A stretch of 64,000 nucleotides of DNA from PALSA-600 sp037142875 (GTDB lineage Bacteria; Actinomycetota; Thermoleophilia; Gaiellales; Gaiellaceae): NCBI GenBank assembly GCA_037142875.1, contig JBAWZV010000002.1, forward strand, positions 124,001 through 188,000. The letters are read 5' to 3'. The number at the start of each line of letters is the position of its first letter. Positions within the stretch are counted from its first letter, which is position 1. Under the pieces are notes generated by a model. That model was not told where the DNA came from and did no database searches. It saw only the letters and a list, made by a program, of their open reading frames with translations. The position numbers and the translations under genes are program-made. Positions 58,727 to 64,000 of the stretch are shown one piece after another.

Positions 58727-59413
58727 GTGAGCACGGAGACCACACAACGGGAACGCCTCGTCCGGATCGGTGAGGTCGTCAAGCGTCTCGGCGAGGAGTT
58801 CACCGACATCTCGATCTCGAAGATCCGGTTCCTCGAGGACGAGGGGCTTGTCACCCCGCAGCGCACTCCCGGCGGGTACCGGCTGTTCAGCGAGCCAGAC
58901 ATCGACCGGCTCGTCACGATTCTCCGCCTGCAGCGCGACGAGTTCCTACCGCTGCGCGTCATCCGCGATGAGCTCTCTGCTCCCGGCGCGGCCGAGCGGA
59001 AGCGCCGCAAGCCGACCGGGCTCGGCGAGCACGTCGCCATGATCGACCTCACAGAGCTCTGTCACCGCACCGACTCGACTCCCGAGTTCATCAAGGAGCT
59101 CGATGACTTCGGTCTCGTCGCACCGACCGGGAGCGGGGCGGACAAGCGCTTCCCCGAGACCGACATCGACATCGTGAGCGTCTGCACCCGCATGATCCGA
59201 TTCGGCGTCGACCCACGGCATCTCCGGACATTCCGGACCGCCACGGACCGGGAAGCGGCGCTGCTCGAGCAGATCGTGGCGCCCGCGCTGCGGGCCCGGA
59301 ATGCCGAGCGTCGCGCCTCCGGTCTGAGCGACCTGCAGTCGCTCACCGAGCTCGCGCAGGAGTTGATCTCTATGCTCCTGTGGCGCGACGTTCGAGAGGT
59401 CGCGACATCATGA
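58727..59413 (+). CDS. MerR-family transcriptional regulator (Rv1828-like)
   Basis: 228 residues. N-terminal winged HTH (RIGEVVKRLGEEFTDISISK, FLEDEGLVTPQRTPGGYRLF) and a second HTH-like half (LTELCHRTDSTPEFIKELDD), with a long C-terminal helix. The order GarA-MerR is conserved with mycobacterial Rv1827-Rv1828. Start GTG 58727, 3 bp after the FHA stop. apt overlaps its end. Confidence 0.88.
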   Translation: MSTETTQRERLVRIGEVVKRLGEEFTDISISKIRFLEDEGLVTPQRTPGGYRLFSEPDIDRLVTILRLQRDEFLPLRVIRDELSAPGAAERKRRKPTGLGEHVAMIDLTELCHRTDSTPEFIKELDDFGLVAPTGSGADKRFPETDIDIVSVCTRMIRFGVDPRHLRTFRTATDREAALLEQIVAPALRARNAERRASGLSDLQSLTELAQELISMLLWRDVREVATS

Positions 59414-59928
59414 CCGTCGACCTGCGAACGAAAATCCGCGAAGTCCCCGACTTCCCGTCGCCGGGCGTCGGCTTCAAGGACATCACGCCGCTGCTCGCCG
59501 ACGCCGCCGCGTTGAAGCAGTCGGTCACCGCCCTGGCGGAGTGGGTGAGAGACAAGCAGCCCGATCTCGTTCTCGGCGCCGAGGCTCGCGGGTTCATCCT
59601 GGGCGCGGCTATCGCCGCCGAGGCAGGGTGCGGTTTCGTGCCGGCCCGGCGTCCCGGCAAGCTGCCGCCCGAGACGGTGAGCGCCAGCTACCTGCTCGAG
59701 TATGGCTCGAACTCGCTCGAGGTTCACCCCGACCTGATCGCGAAGGGCGCGCGCGTTGTGATCCACGACGACGTCCTCGCAACGGGAGGGACTGTCGCCG
59801 CGATTCAGGGTCTCGTGGAGGCTCTCGGGGCGGTTGTCGTGGGCGCGTGCTTCCTGATCGACCTCACGTTCCTTGGAGGCCGCGAGCGGCTCTCCGGGAT
59901 CGATCTGTACTCGCTGATCGAGTACTGA
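59410..59928 (+). CDS. apt: adenine phosphoribosyltransferase
   Basis: 172 residues, family length. Adenine salvage to AMP. VPDFPSPGVGFKDITPLLAD, LVLGAEARGFILGAAIA, and the PRPP-binding VVIHDDVLATGGTVAA are present. ATG 59410 overlaps the merR stop. Last gene of the pgsA-to-apt unit. Confidence 0.95.
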   Translation: MTVDLRTKIREVPDFPSPGVGFKDITPLLADAAALKQSVTALAEWVRDKQPDLVLGAEARGFILGAAIAAEAGCGFVPARRPGKLPPETVSASYLLEYGSNSLEVHPDLIAKGARVVIHDDVLATGGTVAAIQGLVEALGAVVVGACFLIDLTFLGGRERLSGIDLYSLIEY

Positions 59929-60012
59929 CCCCGGCGTCGCGCTCTTTCGGGCCACCTGAACCCCTCCAACCGGGGATCTGGAGGCTCATGCGAGCGGTCG
60001 ATAGAGGTTGGG

Positions 60013-60186
60013 ATGACTCCCACGACTCCAGATCCTGACGCGATGCCGAAGGAGACGTCGTCGATCGATTCGTCACGGGCGGGGAGGAAGCGCCTCGAGG
60101 CCGTCGTTGGGCCCGACCTGGCCCGCTTCCTCGTCGCAGCGCTCTCAGGCGACGGTCAGGGCCGGCGCGGCTCGTCTTCGCCGTAG
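60013..60186 (+). CDS. 57-residue hypothetical ORF
   Basis: ATG 60013 to TAG 60186: a soluble product, SRAGRKRLEAVVGPDLARFL VAALSGDGQG, rich in Ala, Arg and Ser. Its 3' end is antisense to the next minus-strand gene. No good Shine-Dalgarno or close hexamer, so it may be chance. Confidence 0.3.
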   Translation: MTPTTPDPDAMPKETSSIDSSRAGRKRLEAVVGPDLARFLVAALSGDGQGRRGSSSP

Positions 60187-60356
60187 ATCCGGACGAAGAG
60201 GAAGATCGCGCAGCCAGCGACGATCGCAATCAGTCCGCCGGTCGCACTCGACTGACCGATCGAGACTCCAGCGAGCCAGATGTAGAAGGTGAAGAGGAGT
60301 GCCCATAGAAGCGAGACGATTCCGTGCGACATGGCGGGGAAGCGAAGTTTGCTCAT
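60156..60356 (-). CDS. 66-residue two-span membrane protein
   Basis: Two hydrophobic helices (GIVSLLWALLFTFYIWLAGV and GGLIAIVAGCAIFLFVRIYG) with an acidic-basic tail. Minus-strand TAGACT (60363-60368) ends 6 nt before ATG 60356, which argues for expression. No family recognised. Confidence 0.55.
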   Translation of the reverse strand: MSKLRFPAMSHGIVSLLWALLFTFYIWLAGVSIGQSSATGGLIAIVAGCAIFLFVRIYGEDEPRRP

Positions 60357-60375
60357 GGCGGAAGTCTAGAAAAAA

Positions 60376-60800
60376 ATTCACCGAGCCGGTGGCGCTTTCG
60401 TCCCCCGAACCTGTTGGCTTTCCGCTTCCGCGTACAGCCCTCGGGCTCGGCTTCGACCTACTCGCGCTCCGTGCTCGGTGCAAGGAGCACAGTACGAGCC
60501 GCGACCGCCGAGAGCAAGGGCCGCTGCGCCGGATTTTGCGCAGTTGGCGCATCTTTCGATAACGCCCGTACGGATGAGCAGTGCGCGCAACATGCTCTAC
60601 AGAGGTGGGGCCAGGGTTTCGCCGAGCCGGAAGCGCTTTCGTCCACCAAACCAAGTGACGTTTCGCTTCCGTGTACAGCCTCGTCGGTTGGGCTTCGACC
60701 TACACGCGCTCCGTGCTCGGCGCAGCGTGAATCTACTCCCGGACGATCGCGAAGATCAAGCGCACCGCCGCCCGCAATGCGCGCACTTTGGGAGAAACGA
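60376..60800. repeat. duplicated intergenic repeat, two units of about 200 bp at 241-bp period
   Basis: Unit A (about 60376-60560) and unit B (about 60617-60800) share CCGAGCCGG, GCGCTTTCGTCC, a CGCTTCCG-TGTACAGCC block, GGCTTCGACCTAC and GCGCTCCGTGCTCGG in the same order, 241-242 bp apart, with drift between. Short plus-strand frames through both give similar peptides (RFRPPN ... FRFRVQP), but no start or usable gene. It fills the 600-bp gap before the sigma factor with no other gene visible. Confidence 0.55.
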
Positions 60801-60869
60801 CGCCGAGCAGGGCGGTGCGGCCTCGACGAGCACGCTTGCCTGACCGGTAGCCGAAATTACGGACTTGAC

Positions 60870-60883
60870 ATAACACACGTTAT
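60870..60883. promoter_or_regulatory. palindrome ATAACACACGTTAT with TTGACA, downstream of the sigma gene
   Basis: ATAAC-ACAC-GTTAT is a perfect 5-bp-arm palindrome overlapping TTGACA (60865-60870). Its core AACACACGTT equals that of SOS box 2 before imuB. No gene is placed to be driven by it on the plus strand; it lies about 80 bp past the sigma factor stop. Confidence 0.35.
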
Positions 60884-60960
60884 CGTGCAGACCGGAGATC
60901 GACGGCGACAGGACGAGAGACAGTCCCTCAAGTCCCTGCCATGTGCCGCTCACGGCGGGC

Positions 60961-61833
60961 TCAGAGCGGCAGCTGGAGCCCGAGCGCCGGTACAAGGGCG
61001 CGAAGCTCGCGCAGCGCCTTGGTCTCGATCTGGCGGACGCGCTCACGCGTGATGCCAAGATCAGACCCGAGGTCGTCGATCGTCTGCGGCGCCTTGCCGT
61101 CGAGCCCGAGGCGACGGTTGACGATGTGACGCATCCTCGGCTCGAGACGGCCGAGCGCGTGCGTGAGCTCCTCGTCGTGCTCAGCCTCGGTCATGACGAC
61201 GTCTGTCACAGGAGCACCCGTGTCCTCGATGACGGGGGTGCGGACGAGATTGCCGTCCGCAATCAGCGCGAAGAGCTCGACGACGCGCTCGACGGAGAGA
61301 CCGGCCTCGCGTGCGATCTCGGTGTTCGACGGGTCACGGCTGAGGCTCTGAGCGAGCTGGCGGCGGGCAGCGCTCGCGCGGCGCACCCCGTCGGCGTCAT
61401 GCGCAGGAAGGTTGATCGCGCGGTCCTCGACTGCAAGGGCGCTGGTGATCGCCTGACGGATCCACCACGCTGAAAACAGCGAAAGCTTGAAGCCGAGCGT
61501 GTGGTCGAACTTCTCGACCGCCCGGATGAGACCGAGGTTGCCCTCCTGGATCAGGTCGAGCAGCGGCACTTCGGTGCGCGCATAGCCCCGCGTGATCGAC
61601 ATCACGAGACGCAGGTTCGACTCGACCAGGATCCGCTTGGCCTTCTCGTCGCCGAGATCCTTACGGCGGGCGAGCTCGCGCTCCTCATCCGCCGTCAGCA
61701 GCCGGCCGTCGTTGATCTGGCGAACGTAGAGTTTGAGCGGATCAGAGCTCTGCGCGGGCTCGGCGTCGGCAACGGAGACCGCATCGAGCAGGGGCAGGCG
61801 CGCAAGCGCCGGCTCAGAATGCTCGTGACTCAT
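60961..61833 (-). CDS. sigma-70 family RNA polymerase sigma factor (group 2, RpoD-like)
   Basis: 290 residues. Region 1.2 (LKLYVRQINDGRLLTADEER), 2.1-2.2 (RLVMSITRGYARTEVPLLDL IQEGNLGLIRAVEKFD), 2.3-2.4 (GFKLSLFSAWWIRQAITSAL), region 3 and region 4.2 (DDLGSDLGITRERVRQIETK). Region 1.1 is absent. The usual KFSTYATWW of region 2.3 reads KLSLFSAWW, so promoter melting may differ from the housekeeping factor. Start ATG 61833. Confidence 0.92.
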   Translation of the reverse strand: MSHEHSEPALARLPLLDAVSVADAEPAQSSDPLKLYVRQINDGRLLTADEERELARRKDLGDEKAKRILVESNLRLVMSITRGYARTEVPLLDLIQEGNLGLIRAVEKFDHTLGFKLSLFSAWWIRQAITSALAVEDRAINLPAHDADGVRRASAARRQLAQSLSRDPSNTEIAREAGLSVERVVELFALIADGNLVRTPVIEDTGAPVTDVVMTEAEHDEELTHALGRLEPRMRHIVNRRLGLDGKAPQTIDDLGSDLGITRERVRQIETKALRELRALVPALGLQLPL

Positions 61834-61983
61834 GATGAATCTCGTGAAGCGCCACAGTTCCTCCCTGGTATCGGAGTTCAGTGTGCGGTTCTTGAGCCGG
61901 AAGAAGGTGCCGGGAAGGTGTGAATGCGGTCTGAGCGCTCGGCGTCCCGTTCCCGTGTCCGCCCCCCTTTCTGCGATCTAGAG

Positions 61984-62170
61984 ATGCGCGGAATCGCCGG
62001 ATAGAGCTTTTCTAAGCGGTCTTGTGTCGATCGAACGCTGGCGGCACAGGTGCTTCTGACGTCGATCGCCGAACGTGGCGCAGACGCGGTCGGGTACGCC
62101 TACATGACCCCTCGAACGGGCGAGCCGACGCTCGTCAAGCAGCGTACTCCGGCGTCCGAGCTGCTCGAGC
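61984..62170 (+). pseudogene. decayed class II glutamine amidotransferase
   Basis: ATG 61984 opens MRGIAG then TAG, a ruined MCGIAG start where the catalytic Cys2 is Arg and the seventh codon is stop. The same frame continues with SKRSCVDRTLAAQVLLTSIA ERGADAVGYAY and VKQRTPASELLE, matching the N-terminal GATase-II domain of glucosamine or amidophosphoribosyl enzymes. After about residue 60 the similarity fades. Not functional. Confidence 0.55.
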
Positions 62171-62189
62171 CGCGGTCGCGGCTTCTCGC

Positions 62190-62327
62190 GCGATCCGGCT
62201 CGACTCTGGGCTGGCGCAGCCCGAGGCCATCGGTGTCTACACCTCGCACGGCTACCTGCCGATCACGTGCCGGGGCTGCTCCGCGACCGATCCGACAAGC
62301 GTCTGCTTCGAGAAACGTCTCAGCTGA
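62190..62327 (+). pseudogene. C-terminal fragment of a GNAT acetyltransferase
   Basis: In a different frame from the preceding fossil: IRLDSGLAQPEAIGVYTSHG then SVCFEKRLS and TGA. This is the usual end of GNAT proteins (xQPEAIxLYxxxGY, CFEKRL). No acetyl-CoA loop or start is present. Its stop lies next to the end of the next gene. With the GATase remnant it fills the 485-bp gap between the sigma gene and the HNH-repeat gene. Confidence 0.5.
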
Positions 62328-63003
62328 GCGTGCCGTCGGCGTGTACCTCGACGCCGTCGGTGAGCAAGGAGCCACGGACGAGGAACTGGAACGTCGCCCA
62401 GGCCCCACGCTGCGAGTCGAAGAGTCGATACACCTGCCACTCGGTCGGAAGCGCCGGGTCGGCACGCCGGGCATCGGCCCAGTCGGCGAACTTCGGCAGG
62501 CGACCGATGCGGTGGGCCAGCGCCACTCCGTGGGTGACCGCCCGGTCAAGGCGCTCCTCGCCGACCGCCACGTCGAAGCCGGCCTCGCGGAGCGCCTCGG
62601 TCAGAGAGCCGAAGGTGTGCCAGTAGAGAGACTTCGACGGGACACGGCCCCGACGCTCGTCGAGGTCGCGAGCCGTTGGTGTCCGCCCGACCTCCTCGCC
62701 GACTGCGCGAAGCACCGCAACGAGCTCCTCGCGCGTGGCGTGGCGACGCGGCACGAGCCCGGCTGCCCGCTTGGCTGCGTTCCACGTCCCGAAGTGCTCG
62801 ATCACCGTCTGCGGATGCAGCCGTGTGCCCGGGTCGGCCTCGAACTCCTTCATCGTCGGTGAGCGACGCAGGCGCGCGGCCGAGGCGCGCAGCTCGGCGA
62901 GGATCTCTGTATCCGAGTAGCGGCGGCGCATCGCAGCCTGGAACGACGCCAGCTCGGCCGGATCGATCGCCGTCACCGCCGCAAATGGTGCACGCTTAGC
63001 CAT
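62320..63003 (-). CDS. homing-endonuclease-associated (HNH-repeat) protein, probable DNA-binding
   Basis: 227 residues with two to three copies of the helical repeat typical of homing-endonuclease-associated proteins: YSDTEILAELRASAARLRRS to HFGTWNAAKRAAGL (residues 33-85), then REELVAVLRAVGEEVGRTPT to HTFGSLTEALREAGF (about 92-145), then a weaker third. No HNH nuclease is present, so it is probably a stand-alone DNA-binding regulator. Start ATG 63003; minus-strand TAACAT ends 8 nt upstream inside a palindrome, see next. Confidence 0.75.
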   Translation of the reverse strand: MAKRAPFAAVTAIDPAELASFQAAMRRRYSDTEILAELRASAARLRRSPTMKEFEADPGTRLHPQTVIEHFGTWNAAKRAAGLVPRRHATREELVAVLRAVGEEVGRTPTARDLDERRGRVPSKSLYWHTFGSLTEALREAGFDVAVGEERLDRAVTHGVALAHRIGRLPKFADWADARRADPALPTEWQVYRLFDSQRGAWATFQFLVRGSLLTDGVEVHADGTLS

Positions 63004-63008
63004 CACCA

Positions 63009-63026
63009 AGCATGTTAGAGCATGCT
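63009..63026. promoter_or_regulatory. 18-bp palindrome AGCATG-TTAGAG-CATGCT over the HNH-repeat promoter
   Basis: Perfect 6-bp arms with a 6-bp spacer at 63009-63026, covering the TAACAT hexamer (63012-63017, minus strand) of the HNH-repeat gene. A candidate autoregulatory operator. The divergent MurT-type gene starts 60 bp away, so it could be controlled too. Confidence 0.55.
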
Positions 63027-63085
63027 GAGGCGAGTGCAAAGCCGATCGAGCGAGTTCGCGTCGGTCGCCGCGGTACCCTCAGGCG

Positions 63086-64000
63086 ATGCTGCTCCCGCTC
63101 GAGGTCGCCGTCGCCCGCGCGGTCGGCTCGCTCTCACGCCTCGCGGGCCGTGGTGGCGGAACGACCCTCCCCGGCAAGCTCCTCTCCCGCGTCGATCCGG
63201 GTGCCGTCGGCAGACTCGCGGCTCGGCTCCCGCATGGCACCGCCCTCTTCAGCGCAACAAACGGCAAGACAACCACCGTCGCGATGACCGCGGAGATCCT
63301 CGCTGGCCGGTCGCTCGCGTGGAACGACTCGGGCGCAAACCTGCTCTCAGGGGTCACCTCCTCTCTCCTCGCGTCCGGCCAACGCGACCTCGGACTCTTC
63401 GAGGTCGACGAGGCTGCGATCCCCGCGGTCGCACGCCGGCTCTCACCCCGCGTCATCGGCCTCGGCAACCTGTTTCGCGACCAGCTTGACCGCTACGGCG
63501 AGCTCGAGTCGATCGCCGAGCGTTGGCGCGGGGCGCTCGCCGACCTCCCCACCGCTCGCCTCGTCGTGAACGCCGACGACCCACTCCTCGGCGAGCTCGT
63601 CCGTGGCCGCAGCGGCGTCGTCACCTACGGGCTCGACGATCCCACCCAGGCCCGTCCGAGCCTGCAACACGCTGCCGACTCGAAGTACTGCACTGCCTGC
63701 GGGACGCCGTACGTCTACCGCGCGGCGTACGTCGGGCACCTCGGCGACTACCGCTGCCCGTCGTGCGCCCTCGAACGCCTCCCGCTGACCGTCAGGGCCC
63801 GCGAGATCGAGCTCCACGGCCTCGATGGCTCCCGGTTCCTCCTCGAGACACCTGAGGGCTCAGAGCGCGTCGCACTGGCGCTCCCCGGCCTCTACAACGT
63901 CTACAACGCGGTCGCCGCCGCTGCGCTTGCGGGCGCTCTAGGCGCGACACCCGGGGAGATCGTGGCGGGACTCGACCGGTTTGTCTCGGCGTTCGGCCGG
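63086..64000 (+). CDS. murT: MurT-type lipid II isoglutaminyl synthase subunit (3' end outside window)
   Basis: Open from ATG 63086 to the window end (305 codons). Mur ligase ATP loop ATNGKTTTVAMTAEI, DSGANLLSGVTSSL, then EVDEAAIPAVARRLSPRV and NLFRDQLDRYGEL. A Cys4 zinc ribbon (CTACGTPYVYR ... CPSC) marks it as the MurT (DUF1727) subtype, which with GatD amidates lipid II Glu. GatD would be expected just downstream. TACCCT (63074-63079) lies 6 nt before the ATG. Confidence 0.9.
   Translation, partial: MLLPLEVAVARAVGSLSRLAGRGGGTTLPGKLLSRVDPGAVGRLAARLPHGTALFSATNGKTTTVAMTAEILAGRSLAWNDSGANLLSGVTSSLLASGQRDLGLFEVDEAAIPAVARRLSPRVIGLGNLFRDQLDRYGELESIAERWRGALADLPTARLVVNADDPLLGELVRGRSGVVTYGLDDPTQARPSLQHAADSKYCTACGTPYVYRAAYVGHLGDYRCPSCALERLPLTVRAREIELHGLDGSRFLLETPEGSERVALALPGLYNVYNAVAAAALAGALGATPGEIVAGLDRFVSAFGR

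Noticed and set aside
60324..61052. Plus-strand ORFs across the repeat region
   Set aside because: They follow the repeated DNA, have biased composition and no domain; treated as repeat, not genes.
1..64000. CRISPR array, prophage or complete insertion sequence
   Set aside because: No regularly spaced repeats, no integrase, transposase, capsid or terminase genes were seen.

Overview
The window reads as one continuous stretch of a high-GC bacterial chromosome with dense, short-gapped genes, many GTG starts and frequent ATGA/GTGA start-stop overlaps. DivIVA with SepF, a MurT-type ligase, a GarA-like FHA protein followed by a MerR regulator, an RsiG-like small protein and a LexA-type box of the GAAC-N4-GTTC kind all point to Actinomycetota. 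The gene mix suggests a deep lineage such as Thermoleophilia; that placement is inference, since no 16S rRNA gene is present. I see no prophage, complete insertion sequence or CRISPR array.

Layout. 1-7300: a membrane glycosyltransferase-like tail, alanine dehydrogenase, deoB and a pyrimidine-nucleoside phosphorylase, mutM, a small membrane methyltransferase, recO and a GNAT. 7300-16100: accessory genes (secreted proteins, azlCD, FKBP, DUF3422, DUF1345, an odd SDR, a GST) with decayed gene fragments near 7.4-7.6, 9.8 and 15.7 kb. 16130-20970: esterase-glyS on the minus strand, small membrane proteins, rhomboid and comB. 20970-24650: thiamine thiazole genes thiE, thiO, thiS, thiG and an aldo/keto reductase. 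25430-30082: an SOS mutagenesis cassette (imuB, a DUF6504-like gene, dnaE2) behind a paired LexA-type operator. 30100-38070: glycosyltransferase, EEP and HD proteins, murA, a subtilase, a HisB-fold protein without its metal ligands, RidA and a CCA-adding-type enzyme. 38068-43053: pgeF, yggS, sepF, yggT, divIVA, DUF167, a DksA/TraR-type zinc-finger gene, lspA, rluD (cell division and envelope). 43226-53037: rpsB, tsf, pyrH, frr, uppS, cdsA, dxr, rseP, ispG, proS (translation plus isoprenoid and lipid supply). 53361: tRNA-Pro(GGG) with a clear terminator. 53567-59928: secreted and redox proteins, pgsA-like enzyme, RsiG-like, GarA-like FHA, MerR, apt. 59929-63003: sparse, with a duplicated intergenic repeat, a sigma factor and fossil genes. 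63086 to the end: MurT-type ligase, cut by the window.

Two promoter patterns stand out. At least 29 first-in-unit genes carry a TANNNT hexamer ending 6-10 nt before the start codon, as expected for leaderless transcripts. At four divergent pairs with only 17-25 bp between start codons, the hexamers of the two strands overlap; three form a TANNNTA heptamer that reads as a -10 element in both directions.

Functional links: thi genes (thiazole synthesis), imuB/dnaE2 (damage tolerance), uppS/cdsA/dxr/ispG/murA/MurT (isoprenoid and cell-wall precursors) and sepF/divIVA (division) follow known groupings. The most unusual observations are the bidirectional leaderless promoters, the 29-bp paired operator before imuB, a HisB paralogue stripped of catalytic residues, a 12-bp hairpin inside the pyrH start region, and the RsiG-GarA-MerR cluster.
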